Assembly (NCBI GenBank): GCA_014904985.1
Contig: MU128931.1
Coordinates: 62,001-126,000 of the forward strand
Reading direction: 5' to 3'
Origin: Hydnum rufescens UP504
Taxonomy: Eukaryota; Basidiomycota; Agaricomycetes; Cantharellales; Hydnaceae
DNA: 64,000 nt
Part shown: one piece after another, positions 12,926 to 25,574 of the stretch
Numbering within the stretch: position 1 is the first letter of the stretch
Layout of the letters: each line of letters begins with the position of its first letter
Translations under genes and position numbers: made by a program
Notes under the pieces: generated by a model
What the model saw: the letters and a program-made list of their open reading frames with translations, nothing else
The model's database searches: none
What the model was told of the DNA's origin: nothing

Positions 12926-15900
12926 ATGTCACCAGGCCCTTTCCTTCGTAGAGCCAGGACGATGTCTCCTCCGCCTCCTCAATTTCCGCCTCGTTCTGCT
13001 GAGCCAGTGCGTTTGACATCTAGAGCCTGGCTCTACACACAGCGGAACCTCAATTTCTATCGCATCCATCTTCTCGTCTTCACAGTTGTGCCTCTCTTCT
13101 TTTCTGGGATCATGTATGCAAGCAACGGCAAATATCCCATATCCTACATCGACTGTTTGTTTAACTGTGTCAGTGCCATGACTGTCACTGGCCTTGCCAC
13201 GGTTAACCTCAGCCAGCTCACTGGATGGCAACAATGCATCTTATTTCTTCTCATGTCGGCCGGGAACATTGTATGTTAATAATTTCCACCCTCGAATGAT
13301 ATCCGCCGAATTCCTCGCGAACCTAATCTATAGGTCGCCGTGTCATGGATTATGGTTCTTGTTCGCGAAAAATTCTTCCGTTCAAAATTCGAATCTATCA
13401 TTAATGCTCGGATGGTTCGAGGGGATTCAGAAGGGGCTCTCCGTGATCAACTCACTCTCCCTCATTGGGGACGTCGTTTTCGCGATCGGTTCAGGCACCA
13501 CAGTCGCACTGACTCAAGAATCAGCCCTGCTGGCTCCAACAAAGTGCCAATCCACGATAGGCTTCTGCCTGAGATGATTCGTCGTGTGCATGGTGCTCCC
13601 AGACCGGTCGATCCCATGGGATGGATTAGTGACCGGGAAGCTCCAGAAATCGAGGTGCCTGTAGACGCCCTCGATTCTGTTTCTCCGCCACAGGAGAATG
13701 AGGATATGACCCGGGGTGCGGCCACTGGCGTTCCTGCCGGTTCCGAAATTTTGACGCCCCGTTCCGCAACTAACTTGTAAGCTTGGATTCCCCCCTGTGT
13801 TTCCCTGAGGGCGACTTACCATAGTGAAGTCATATGTCCTCGTCGCAACTCCACCGCCGTTTCTCTGAACCTGGGCCGTCGAGTCCAGTTCTACACTCCG
13901 AATCTTTGAGTAAGCTACTTCCTGAGATTGGAGGTGTGGGTGTTTTTGATCAAGTTCTACAGATAAGCTTTCAAGATATGTCACCTCTGAGGGTAAATCC
14001 GAAGTGGGCAGGCCTTCGGAAACCCACACGAAATATTCTGTTGATACACTGAATTGGGGACCTGATCATCCCTTCGACCCCACTATTGCAGCTGCTTTCC
14101 CTCGGAGTCAAACCATTGAGTTCGCCCTTCCTCCTGATGCTTCTCCGCGAAAAAGGCATAATCTCCCCCCAGTTCACATTGGAAGAGCATCGGATCCATA
14201 TGGTGATGTGCGTGGGGACGAATCTTTGCAGGAAAAGTATACACCTGACCAGAACACCGATGGTTCACGAGACGGCCCTCGTACATCTACACCTCACACC
14301 GGGCGCTTCAGCGCCGTCACCCGTACCGCAACCGGTCACGGGGTGACTTTGTCTAGCGTGGAGGGTGATGTGGGTTTTGGCGGATTCCCAATGCCTCATC
14401 AGATCCTTGGTAGACTGATTTCGGCAATCTCACCCACATTTTCGAGACACACCCCGAATGCGGTCTCCATTCCTGCACGGACTGTCACCGTGGGCTCGCA
14501 AGCTGGAGCTGGTACTGGTACTGTCCGAACGGGACTTGGAATCAATGCTCCCACGAGATCTGTTCCCTATATTTCGTTTGATGCTGTTGTCGGTCGCAAT
14601 TCCTATTTCCATCACTTATCTAAAGAGGAGGTGGAGGAACTCGGGGGGGTCGAGTACCGGGCACTGCGGACGCTACTATGGCTCGTCCCTGCAGTGAGCG
14701 TTTCGATTCCTTTAATATTTCCCCAGTGAGACTCACTAGTTTTTTCATTGGCGAGTATCACTTCGGTGTCCAATTGGTTGCACTCTGTGTCATTGCACCT
14801 GTCATTGCCACCAAATGGCAAGCGGTTCTTCGGGCCCAGATCCGTTACATCACCCCGGGGTGGTATGATCAGTCTTCCTCATCATGAACTTTGAATTCTG
14901 ATGTTTCTTATCTGGAAGGTATTCTGCTTTTGTCGTCGTTTCTGCCTATAGCAACACTGGGTGAATATGTTGTGTGTCTTTGCATAGTATCGATGGTATC
15001 CCTGATACCACCTTGGGTGCAGAATGTCGCTCGTAGACCAGTCGCTGATACCGTTCCAGACCGCAGTTCCTCAGCTTCTATTTCTCATATTCGTGGTTTT
15101 CGCTGGGAACAGTGCATACGTGAGTTTTCCATTCTAATGAATCCTTATCGCAATGCTGAAAGCAATTCCACTAGCCCGTGTTGTCAGTTATTGTTTTATT
15201 GCATATCCTTGCTGGCTGTAGCTAACATGCTTGTCAATGACAGCCTACGATTCACGATGTTTGTTCTTCAAGGGTTCTTTGACAGGGTTCCCCATGTCTA
15301 ACCATTCCCTCTTCCCCTGCAGTTGGATCATCACCAAGATTGTTCCTAAAAATTCTCGTGCCCAAGAAACACTCCATTTTCTCCTTGATCACCCACGAAG
15401 ATGCTTTGTATACCTCTTTCCATCTCATCAGACGTGGTTCCTCCTTACATTCGTTTTACTTCTCACTACGACCGATTGGTTGTCATTTCTGTTGCTCGAC
15501 ATTGGTAATCCTGAGATTGATTCCATCCCAGTCGGTCACCGGATCCTCGATGGTTTGATGCAGAGTGCCGCTGTCCGAGCGGCTGGTTTCATTGTTGTGA
15601 ACCTAGCCGACCTCGCCCCTGCCGTCCAGTGCGCCAGCCAATTTGTTTAAGCGTGACCGCAACTGATGACCCCAATTCTCAGAGTATTATATGTTATTAT
15701 GATGCAAGTTCTTTCAAGGTAATATTTTCAAACACTTGACTGACTCACGATATAGGTACGTGTCAGTATATCCGATAGCACTCTCCGTCCGATCGTCGAA
15801 TGTATATGAAGAACGCTCTCTCGGCATCATGGACGATGAAGGCAGTTCCAATGCTGATGAAGAGCCTAATCATGATGGATCGCGGGCCAAGGTTTGGGGG

Positions 15901-16738
15901 AGATACCTGGCGTGGCATGCTCGCAAACAACTTGCCTTTGGTTAGTGTACCTTTTTTTCTTTCTATCATGATGCGACTATCAATACTGGCTGAATTACAT
16001 CTAATAATCATTGACTGTTCTCTCTGGGTGGCCTTGAATAGATATGTGGTGGCTTGGTTTGGCATTAGTGCTTGTCTGTATCATCGAGGTAAAGCCAGTG
16101 GTTTCAGATTTTGAGATATGGTCTTCACTGCCTCTTCGTCGGTAGAGAGGTCCGATAAATGATGTCGCGAAACCATGGATGGATATCTTCCCAATCCGTG
16201 GGTTTATTGACCCTGGACTAAAATCATGCCCCTAATATCGACTTCGAATATTTTCAGTGTTCGAGCTAGTGTCTGCGTATGGAACCGTGGGCCTATCCCT
16301 TGGGATTACAGGCGTCAGTGTCGTCACTTTGGCCAAGAATGCGGTTCATTGTGCCAACCGGTCTTTCTCTTTCCTAGCTGGATGTCTCCCTATCAGCCGC
16401 CTTTTCGCCAGCCTCGAAATTAATCGTCTGTGCAGTCATGCTTCGTGGGCGTCACCGAGGTGCGTACTGCTTGCGATAATGCTAACTTGAGCTATCCGGA
16501 TGTCGTCTCCTGTTAATTGCTTTTATTACCTCCCTTGACGACTCCAGGACTTCCTGTGGCAATAGATCGCGCGGTATTGTTGCCACGCGACTTGAGGGAT
16601 GAGACTGCGAATTACGATCAGACTGCCTCTCAGGACCACTCTCGAGGCATTGTTGGAGCCCCAGATATCACCCGAATATCGCAAGGCGCGCCCTTGGACG
16701 AGCCGGGGCTTCCTTCAGAGAAGAGAAAACAGCGATGA
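12926..16738 (+). CDS. TRK1: TRK-type potassium transporter
   Basis: High-affinity K+ uptake at the plasma membrane. Four pore-loop repeats can be followed across many exons. Repeat 1 has YIDCLFNCVSAMTVTGLATV, close to the TRK selectivity region with its Gly. A long hydrophilic loop follows (about 13400-14600, rich in Ser/Pro/Asp), then EYRALRTLLWLVP, SAFVVVSAYSNTG and the region around 15000-15120. Further helices include WLSFLLLDIG, the pore region SAAVRAAGFIVVNLADLAP and, near the end, FELVSAYGTVGLSLGI. The last exon is a charged tail ending EKRKQR. At least nine introns of about 50-70 nt are implied. The Gly residues in each pore loop and the long cytosolic loop between repeats 1 and 2 are typical of fungal TRK proteins. 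Exact exon edges between 14,700 and 15,350 are approximate. Confidence 0.92.
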
Positions 16739-17069
16739 TGGGTGAATTCGGGGTTTTTTGGTCGTTCGAATGCCATGGAAAATGGCTAAATTGGGGCTTC
16801 GACTCACATGTACGGAGATCGTCTCATCGTGTGGATCGATACCGAATTGAAGCAGTGGCCACTTGGGCCATTGTATCTTTAGCGCTTGGTGCCACCTTGG
16901 CATATATTTTTTTTTACTAATAAACGACGATTGGTCTACAAAATTGGGGTTCCTCTGTCTCTCTTGTCCTACGTCGTGCTGATCCAAGTATGCGATGTTG
17001 TCATGTCCTACACGAGGGCACGGCGGCTAGGAGGCGGCTAATCCCGGCACTCCTGCTCAGATCCAAACC
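16739..17069. other. Spacer between TRK and nitrilase genes
   Basis: 331 bp between two rightward genes. It must contain the TRK 3' end and the nitrilase promoter. A T-run (ttttttttta near 16908-16918) and the nearby taataaac are compatible with TRK polyadenylation. Nothing else was recognised. Confidence 0.4.
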
Positions 17070-18425
17070 ATGGTCCGACTCGCTGCAGTCCAAGATTCGC
17101 CGGTGTGAGCTTGCTTTTAGGGATTTCTCTTTAATCCTTGCGCCAATCCTCCTTGAAATGGCGTCCCCTGCATTCAGATCTTTTAATATCGCTGCTACCA
17201 TCGAAAAGCTCGATAAACTTACTGGTATTGCTGCCTCGACACCACACTCTGCAGACATAGTGGTATTTCCTGAGGCGTTCGTGTCTTGCTATCCCCGTGG
17301 GCTTGGCTTTGGAGCCGTTGTGGGGTCCCGTTCCCCCGATGGACGTGAATGGTTTTTGCGATGTCATGAATCCGCTGTAGACATCGAGGGCGATAGTCCA
17401 GAGTGGCAGGCGATCAAGCAAATCGCCCGAGAGAAACAGGTTATTCTAGTACTTGGAGTGATTGAGAAAGACGTATCCAAGCATTCTACTCTCTTTTGTA
17501 CCTGCGTCACGATTGGGAGAGACGGTACGTTGCTTGCGAAGCACCGCAAGCTGATGCCGACTGGGAGTGAGCGTCTTATTTGGGGCCAAGGGGACGGTTC
17601 GGATCTTCAAATCGCTCAAACCGATGTTGGAAAGGTACGACGCGCTTACCCTGGATTTTTTTTTCTCTTTTCTGGTTCTTTTGGGCTCGTCTCATTCAAC
17701 TTTGGATTGATTGAAGATTGGAGCCGCCATATGCTGGGAGAACTACATGCCGCTGATGAGGTACGTCCCTCCTCATATAAATAGCATTGATGACTGCTAT
17801 ATGATAACCCCCCTTTGTTCAAGGTATGCCATGTATGCCATGGGCGTAGAAATATATTGCGCCCCTACGGCGGATGCTCGGGACGGATGGGTATCCTCGA
17901 TGCGCCATATTGCCACCGAGGGGCGCTGCTTTGTTGTCTCGGTGAACCAATTCGCTCGGAAGAGTGATTATCCTCAAGATTACCCTGCATATGAAGGTCG
18001 GAATTTACTAGCATGCATTTGAGCGGCGTCGGGGGGGTTTAACAATCGATCGACCCTCCTACATCTAGACAAGCCTGCTAACCACATTGTCTGTCGAGGC
18101 GGTGAAGAGCGTACATAATTTGAGTCGCGAATTATTGACTCACTCTTACTCATTCAGGGTCCGTGATTGTGGGACCACTTGGCGATATATTGGCCGGACC
18201 CTTGTATGATCAAAGTGGTATCCTGATTGCTGATGTAGATCTCCGAGACATCATCCGTGCGAAATACGACTTTGATCCTCTGGGGCATTACTCAAGACCT
18301 GTACGCTCATGTGTTCTCTCCATGTCCCCTTTTATCTCCACATACTGATATTTATGCAATAGGACGTATTTCACCTCGTCATTAACAATGCTGCACAGAG
18401 TGGCCCTTCCTTTGCTTCCTCCTAG
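17070..18425 (+). CDS. Nitrilase superfamily hydrolase
   Basis: C-N hydrolase that converts nitriles (or related amides/cyanide) to acids or amides. Start ATG 17070 gives [12 protein letters not shown], the classic beginning of the fold; an intron then runs from 17102 to a ttcag site near 17180. All three catalytic residues are visible: Glu in [12 protein letters not shown], Lys in [16 protein letters not shown], and Cys in [14 protein letters not shown], the last after an intron near 17635-17714. Downstream blocks are [36 protein letters not shown] and [15 protein letters not shown]. The C-terminus is [14 protein letters not shown]...SS. The pattern fits branch 1 (nitrilase/cyanide hydratase-like) better than amidase or carbamylase branches, but the substrate cannot be read from sequence. 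At least five introns. Confidence 0.92.
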
Positions 18426-19007
18426 TTCAGGTCCTCTCATATGAATTTTCCTGCTAATCCGTTGAATCTCAATTTGTGACCTATCATCTGTAAATCATTT
18501 TCCATCAGGCTTCTTAGCCTTACTTGGACAGGATTCCCAGTTGACTGACAAGTCAAGAAGTGTTTGAAAAGCTGCTGCAGAATTCCGACTTGTGGTTGTA
18601 TAGTTTATCCAAAGGTCTAGCTGCTGTTTTCTTGGTACTCATAGCAAAGTTAACGTGATAGGTGAAGAGCACCACTCCTCAGCAGAGGCGTAGCTAAATT
18701 ATGTAATAGAGGTATAGATGTGAAGGGGAAATAGGGGCTCGCACAGGTAAGGCCCTGTAAGGCGGCACAGAGGCCTGTTTTGGTGGCCTCAACGACAAGT
18801 CACCCTGACCCCCTATCCAAATATCTTTGTTTGCCCCTGTGCCAGGCAATCTTCGGCATGCAAGAAACGAGAAAGCACCCCGAATGTTTTGATAAAAACA
18901 CACAGGAGCCACCCATGCTTCCTCCCACCTGTACGGAGAGATTAGATGCATAGACACTGTCAGGCAAGGACTAAGGTGGTGATAGGAGATGGAAGGCCAA
19001 AACTGCC
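18426..19007. other. Spacer downstream of nitrilase
   Basis: About 580 bp with no gene recognised; open frames are short and lack motifs. It holds the nitrilase 3' end and, adjacent to the tRNA, a T4 run on the minus strand (rc of caaaact, 18999-19003) that would serve as an RNA polymerase III terminator. Confidence 0.5.
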
Positions 19008-19095
19008 AGCCGAACGTGGGGGTCGAACCCACAACCTTGAGATTTCGCACGCCTGCAATAAGAGTCTCACGCTCTACCGATTGAGCTAGCCCGGC
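19008..19095 (-). tRNA. tRNA-Lys (anticodon CUU), with 15-nt intron
   Basis: The minus strand folds as a full cloverleaf: acceptor GCCGGGC pairs with GTTCGGC (two G-T pairs), the D arm is GCTCAATCGGTAGAGC, the anticodon stem is TGAGA/TCTCA, and the T arm is GTGGG-TTCGACC-CCCAC. The anticodon loop CTCTTAA carries CTT. It is interrupted by 15 nt (19044-19058 on the + strand) directly after the base 3' of the anticodon, the canonical eukaryotic tRNA intron site. Internal A box (TAGCTCAATCGG) and B box (GGTTCGACCCC) are intact, and TTTT follows at once. The discriminator base reads T, unusual for this isoacceptor as I recall it. Confidence 0.95.
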
Positions 19096-19374
19096 CACTT
19101 TGGCCACCCATTCCCAATCCTCCCACAACAGAGTCAGGAAGATTCCATATGGGTATACCCTCTTACACATTCAGAATTCAATATACATCATTATCGAAGC
19201 TCGAAGTAGATATCTCTCTGAAGGGAAATCAAATTACAAAGGACAAAAGGAATCAAAGTTATACTGGCTTCGAGTGACTTGGTTTCGGAGATAAGCCAAG
19301 TCAAGTTTTGACAACACTAGTGCAGAACTTAAAGCGTCCGGAAGCAAAACCGGGGTGCCCCGCTTTCAGAGATC

Positions 19375-20406
19375 ATGTCCGACGATTTCCTTGCTCGCGA
19401 GGCTGCCGTACTTGGCACGAACTTCTCTTCTTCTGGAGCAGGTCTTGGGGGTGCCGAAATTGACTTTGACCGCGCGGCGTCTGCCTTCCCTGAACTCGAT
19501 CTTGACAGTGATGTACCAGCAGTACCTGTGCCTTCGAGAGGATTGGAGAGTAGTGGGGGCGGTCTTACTGATGGATTTGGGGCGTTCGAAGGGTCGCTTC
19601 CTTCTCTCAATGGGCATTCGAACCATAACGTCAAAGTCACTGGTGGCGACGACGTTGTTCACCGATTCGAGAGCGAGTTCCCTGTAATCAGCACGGTGTG
19701 GACACCTTTCGCTTCGCCTTGGTGTGGGCCAGCGAGATTGGGGAGATCCTGCTGCTTATTCTTGTGTCTTGCTGCGTCTTTAGGACCACTTCACTCAGCC
19801 CGTGTCAAATTATGAACCTCCCTTTATCGCGCAACCGCAATCACGACCTTCGTTCCAAACCCCAATTTACCAAGCTCAGGTAGAAGACGACGAGCCGGAG
19901 GTTATAAGGCATGCATGGTCCTATGCCTACCCATTCCGTTTCCTAGCATTTTAATCGGTGAAACTACTGTAGACAATGGAGGGAGAGACAAGAGGAGGCA
20001 ATTCGCCGTCGTGATGAAAGTTCAGCCCAGAAAAAACACGACACGATTAAAAAAGCCGAGGCGGCCATCGATGAATTCTATAAAGAATACAATTCGAAGA
20101 CGGAGCGAACGATCAAAGAAAACAAGTTACATATCGTCTGTCTTGGACTATAATAGAATACTGATATGGTCGTGTTCATTTCGTCTGGATAGGGAAGCCG
20201 AGGCAGAGTTCCTCAGTAACCTCGAGTCGTCGCTCTCGACCGGCACGACATGGTCTCGCATTTGTGATATCATAGAGTTGCAGAATTCGCAGTCCAAGAC
20301 CATCGCTCGTGCGGGACCAGGCACGACAGATTTGACTAGATACAAAGAGGTTCTCCTACGGCTGAAGAGGGAGGGTGAGTCAGCGCCTGGCGCAGCCGGC
20401 TATTAG
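19375..20406 (+). CDS. CLC1: Clathrin light chain
   Basis: Regulatory subunit of clathrin triskelia in endocytic and Golgi vesicle coats. ATG 19375 (MSDDFLAREAAVLG) opens an acidic N-terminal region with DGFGAFEGSLPSL. After the first intron come NYEPPFIAQPQSRPSF and QAQVEDDEPEV. The next exon gives the long charged helix that binds the heavy chain: WREREEAIRRRDESS, HDTIKKAEAAIDEFYKEYN and TERTIKENK. The last exon has EAEAEFLSNLESSLSTGTTW, IELQNSQSKTIARAG and DLTRYKEVLLRLKREGE. Intron 2 (19909-19972) is GC-AG. Intron 1 has two in-phase acceptors (19783 and near 19798) that differ by five residues. Length, about 210-220 residues, fits fungal light chains. Confidence 0.93.
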
Positions 20407-21152
20407 TAGTTGTTATGCCGTGGATTGTACGGTTTATTTTTTTAGTAGTTGCTTGACTTCTGGCTCACCGCCCTAATGTCAGCAGTGCATCCCTGTGTTG
20501 CCTGGTACCGCGCACTTCTCGCCTTGCACCCTCTGATACAGTGTGTACTATGAGATATCCTCTGAATTCAGCCGTCTGCTCCGTAGCCTATAGCCTCCTT
20601 GCCAATGCAGTCCTTGTCATCGATATTTTTCGTATGCTGTCTGTCCTCAAGGCTAGCCATGTGAACAAGGCAGGTCTTTGGGTAGCCTTCCTCCTGACCT
20701 CAGTAAGCTATCTAAAGATGAACTGGCGACAGAGGTCAATGATGACCGAAAGAACCTTACAGTTCTTCGCTTGGTCAAAGGGCCTCAGAGTGCCATGGCA
20801 TTCTTATGATGAGTTAAAAGCTAGTACAATCCGAAAACAAGGAGCGGAAGATGGGGAAGGGGCAAAAATTTGTTGTACTTGGTGTTATGAAGTGAGAGAG
20901 TTATTGTTATTGTTGCTGTTGTTGTTGTTGTAAGTATATGCAAGTGCAAAACGTTAGGACGACCGTTGAACAGGATGGGCGGTGTACAATGGATTAGAAT
21001 ATCCAGAAAGTGAAATGAAATCCAAAGCTGTAAAAGGTGTTTTGCATGGAATGGAAAAGTAATGTGTTGGACTGTGTACGTACTGATAGGCGAAAGTAAT
21101 ATTCACGTGCGTAGCATGCAGAATGACGAAGAAATACGATCTCAGGTGCGCC
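20407..21152. other. Convergent spacer with GTT microsatellite
   Basis: Lies between the 3' ends of the clathrin light chain and BCAS3-like genes. The only notable structure is a (ttattg/gtt)n microsatellite at about 20901-20931. No gene recognised: the open frame near 20541 has no usable motif and no splice support. Confidence 0.5.
20901..20931. repeat. TTG/GTT microsatellite
   Basis: ttattgttattgttgctgttgttgttgttg: an imperfect trinucleotide repeat, intergenic between two convergent genes. Confidence 0.9.
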
Positions 21153-24100
21153 TCAGAGCTCATGTTGTCGACGACCGGCCTGGGGTACCGCTTTAGACTT
21201 CGCTAATTGCGCGAGGTCGGGTCGCCTAAAAGGTTGGTCTTCATCCATCTCACCAACGATGCCGAGACCCAGGCTCTCGAAAGCCTCATATTCAGCAACA
21301 TCATTAGCAACTTCTGCCTCGCGCCATTCCTCCCATATATCGGGGGGATCGACGTTCGCAGTGGACAAGGTGGACTCCGAGCCACCAGAGGATTCTTCAG
21401 TCATGCTTTGTGTATGATGACCTTGATCTCCATCTTCAACGTCAACAGCGTCATGCTCATCGAATGTAAGAGCTGTTGGCGCCCGAACGGTGCTATTCTT
21501 GTTGGGGCTCTTAGCAACCTTGACAAGTTCGCGTCGAAGCTGTTTCAGCCCCTCGCCGACGCCATCCGAGATCCCGACGGCTGCATGCCGGAGTGGGAGA
21601 GTTGGGTCCCGCCAGCTATTGGGACCAACGTGCAGACCGTTCGGATAACTAGGGATAACCCCCGGCTCGGAAGGCGGGGGATCCAGACGGGCCTGAATAG
21701 CTGAGGCCAAAGGCTCATCGAAGGGCGATCCCATATTGGCATTACCCTGCACAAACGACTCGGCCGTGCCCTTATTGCGACGGTTCGAGGTTGCTGTGGA
21801 GCTTGGGAACGGGCTGATCTCCACTTCCTTTCGGACCTCAATCTTGGCGCAGGGCAGCTCGAAGACGCTCCGCAGAAGGAGTGCTTGCCAATCATCAGCA
21901 AGGGAATAGAAAGAAAATTGATGGGAAAGGTACACCGAATCCGGCAGCATTGATAACGAAGTCGTACCGGTGGACAATTCGGCCTCAGACAGCCAGCTAC
22001 CAAAAACCAAACGAATGACATCAAACGCGATTCTCAAAGGATACGCAATCGAAAACTCACTCCTGCTCGAAAGACGGATGGACAGGGCTACTCTCCAAAA
22101 ATTCACCCTTGACATCCTCCCACTCTCCATGTTTCCGGATATCCCAAGTCGCCTTTAGGCTTTGACGGGCTCGGAGGCCAGACGCTGCATTGCCACGGAC
22201 CGTATGCATCATATGTGTTAGTCCTGAAGAAGGCAACGAGGTACTTGGCTTTGCGAGGGTGGTATGGGGGGGTGCATTCACCGCCGGGGTCGTTGGCGGG
22301 GGTTCGAGACTCTTGGTGGGAGGGATAATATTCATTCGGTGCAGCTCAAGGCGACCCGCAAATGGAACCGTGACCAATATATCCTGGAAACCAGTAGTTG
22401 GTCGTGTAGGAGACTGCGAATACGGTGTGGGGAAATTAGCGCTGGTGGGAGGAGAGACGTTACGGGGGCTAAACATGGAACGCAAGGAAGTGGATAGTGA
22501 GGGAAATACAGGTGAAATCAAGGGTCCTGATCCTCGAGGATATCCTGGTCTAGGCGGTGAAATAGGGGAGCCTGTTGCTCTTATATGGACGCGCGTTATG
22601 GAATGGAGATCAGTGGAGAGTGGTTGCTAAGAATACACGACTTGTCAGCTGAAGGTCGTGACTAGACGGGAAATGTCGAGACGAACAAAATCGGTTACAT
22701 TCCTAACCCTTCCATCCACGTGCGAATCCTCATCTGTGGGGCCGCCATACGGGTTAGTAGCAAATATATCTGCACAACGGGCAATAGTCAGTCACCATTT
22801 CATTGTTAAAATTCAGGGGCACTACAAATGATAACTTACGCAATGTGCCAGCGGCGGTACTGATGCTAACCCAACGCTCATCATGAGCCCAACTCACACC
22901 TTCGACCCTGGCTTTCGTCATACCACGCAAAAGATCGTAGATATGCCATACATTCCGCTGACCCGGTCCGACATGCGAAGCGCCCCTTCGATCCCCCCGG
23001 ATAGTGTTATGGGGAGTAATTAGAGTGGGCTTATTTATACTTGATGAAGAGCTGCGGCGCCTTGACCGGGAAGTAGACGAGGATCCATACACAATAAAAG
23101 GTGATCCGGAATATGTATCGCTGGGTGAAGGAGGGAGAGACGGTGGGCGAGGGGGACGAGGACTCGACGCCATATGGAAAGAATCGCGCCGCTGAATGAC
23201 TCCATACCCACGCAACTGGAAAACCTTGACAACAGTCCCCTCTTCATCGGCTGCAGCCAATAAGGCTCCAGATGGCGAGATGGATAAGGCGGAGATCGCA
23301 GGGGACGAAGAAGGCCCTGCAATATCAGATGGCTGGGTAAGCGGGAAATGGGCCATCAGGAAAGGTGCTGAGGCAGGGGCCTGCATTCCCAATAAGGGGT
23401 AAAGGTCATACACCGCAATCCACCGCGTTCCTGCCGACTCCGCATCCTGTGGGCCTAAAATCAATGATTCACTCCCGCTCCCTAAGCGATGGTGGCTGCG
23501 GTAGTCTGAACTGGCTGTGGGCGGCGTCTTGAGGGCAGAAACGCCCCCTGGGGAAGAGAGGCGCCACTCTCCACCCGCTCTCGACCCGGCTGAGCCGGAA
23601 GTTGGAGCACTGCGGGAAAAGGACCACTTAGATGGGGCGGAAGATGGCTCCTGCACAGGGGGCTGCACTGAAACACCTGCAATCAGACCGCCCCACGTGC
23701 TGCTCGCGACAGCCGACACCCCACTCCATACACCACGCGCTGTCGTCGCTACCTCCGTCTTCATCGACCCTGCCAAACCCACACCGTCCTTGAGAGCCGC
23801 GATGCCACTCTGAAGTGTGGTAGGGCGATTGTGACGTTTTGGAGAGGGTGAAGATGGCTGCAATGGTATCGAAAGGAGGCGTCTAGAAAGGGACAAGGGG
23901 ACGAGTGCCGTGTTTGGAGAAAGATGGAATACATGCAAACTGGAGAGGTCGTATGCTGACAGAACATGAACAGAGACGTCATGGCTTGCACTCTGGAAAG
24001 GTGGAAGGGATGTGACTGAATCTATCGTGGGAGAGGCCAGACAAACATGGCTTACCAGGGTAGAAACGACGATGAACAATTCGCTGACCTGCATGTCACA

Positions 24101-25574
24101 GTCGTTGATTGTGCGTTCGGATGCAGGGGCCAATGTTACCCGCTTAGCCACATTATGATGGCCCAATGAATACAGCACCAATTCTGCAGTATCAAGAAGT
24201 ATCCCAAGTAACGGTCGGGCCGATGTAAGTCCATCCATCGTGTCGCCATGATTAGAAGGGGGAGGGGCCGGTAATATACGGCCAGTACGGGGATGCGAAC
24301 GCGAAAATATCCTTGTGAGGTGAAGAACCTCGTGCACTGCATCCAAATCCGTCACATCCCAAATCTGAATGCCGCCTCCGTAATATCCCATAATAAGCAG
24401 CCGCCTCTCGTCCAATGAATCCCACTTCACCCACAAAATATCATCAGAGTGCGAAGCGTTGGAGACGTTGGATGTGAAGCTCGGTGAACGATTCTCAGCC
24501 CGCTCGTGAGTACGGGTGGTGACCGGCTCAAGTATGGGCTTGGGGCCCTGAGCCGGCGCACCGCGTCGGATTCTATGCGATATAGCCTCCAAGGCGGCCC
24601 CTGCCTTGTGGCCAGCGGTTGTCAGTGATCTGTAGAGAAGCATTTACAAGGTCAGATTGGGTTGTGCCTCGCTGACACCACGCGACCTCTGCTTCATTCG
24701 TCCAGACAAATGCAATTCAAATAGGAACGGTACTCACTTCGCGAAAACGGGACTGCTAGTGTGTCCAGGCGTATCGATGACTGTCCTTGGCGGGAATCGG
24801 TGATTATCGTCTGAATCAGACGGGGAAGATGGAAGCTCTGGTTCCGAAGCAGAAGGCAAGGAGTGCACATATACTCCAGCCTGCTGTCGGCCTGGAACAG
24901 GAGAGGAATTAGGACGATCAGCCACCGTGGACTGTTGATACTTTCCAGAGACAATCGACCCAAGGGCATCGGCAGCGCTGATACGGCGAGGGGCCGCGAC
25001 TTCACCAATAGACACGTGGATGGGGTTCAGATCAGATCCGACAGGTCCATAGATCGCGTACGTCTGGGGTGCAGAGCTGTCCAGTAGACGGACATCGACG
25101 ATGTCGGGATGAGTTGGCCAGGTTGGGGGCGACGTGCATTCCGGGGGGGCGGGGGACGCCGATTTCACCATGGTAGTTAATGCTGGATTTCTCATAGAAA
25201 GTGAGTCCGTCCTACGGCGGCTGGCCGTTTGTTGCTCAGGCAGTGGAGAGTCTCCCACTTCGTGGATCGAGGACCTCACTGCAGATATCATAAACGGGCT
25301 CTCGTCCGCTATTGAGGGACTATGGATGTCATCAGTCTAAATGCCATCCAACACGATGAAAGCAAGTTGCTACGCACCAGACACTATCCACGCCATCGCC
25401 CACAAGAAGCCCTGGGGCGGGTCTGGGGGACATGCCTCGTTCCGCGGCAATCGAAAGCAGTTGTGAGTTAACTGGGCTGGTCGACATGCTCGAAGTGGTT
25501 GATCGAGCGGGTACACCCCGAGCTTTCTTCGTCTTCTTAATCTGCGCATACGCATCGGGGGAGGGATATGGCAT
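21153..25574 (-). CDS. BCAS3-type WD40 protein
   Basis: Reads leftward from ATG 25574 (MPYPSPDAYAQIKK). A Ser/Pro-rich N-terminal region (exons joined at about 25373 and 25332, then 24734 and 24626) leads to a seven-bladed WD40-like domain. Its blocks match BCAS3 in order: SDDILWVKWDSLDERRLLIM, YYGGGIQIWDVTD, TGRILPAPP, RPLLGILLDTAELVLYSLG, SISPSGALLAAADEEGTVVK and FQLRG, VSWAHDERWVSISTAAGTLR, then IFATNPYGG. Beyond that come the BCAS3-style LVTVPFAGRLELHRMNIIPP and an acidic tail (DIWEEWREAEVANDVAEYEA) ending GRRQHEL. In animals BCAS3 binds phosphoinositides, associates with the cytoskeleton and is recruited to the phagophore; its fungal role is largely unstudied. An upstream open frame to 25817 lacks ATG. 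The gene has at least six exons. Confidence 0.85.

Noticed and set aside
20541..20933. 130-codon plus-strand frame after clathrin light chain
   Set aside because: Ends in the GTT microsatellite as poly-Leu, shows no motif, and lies in a convergent 3' spacer.
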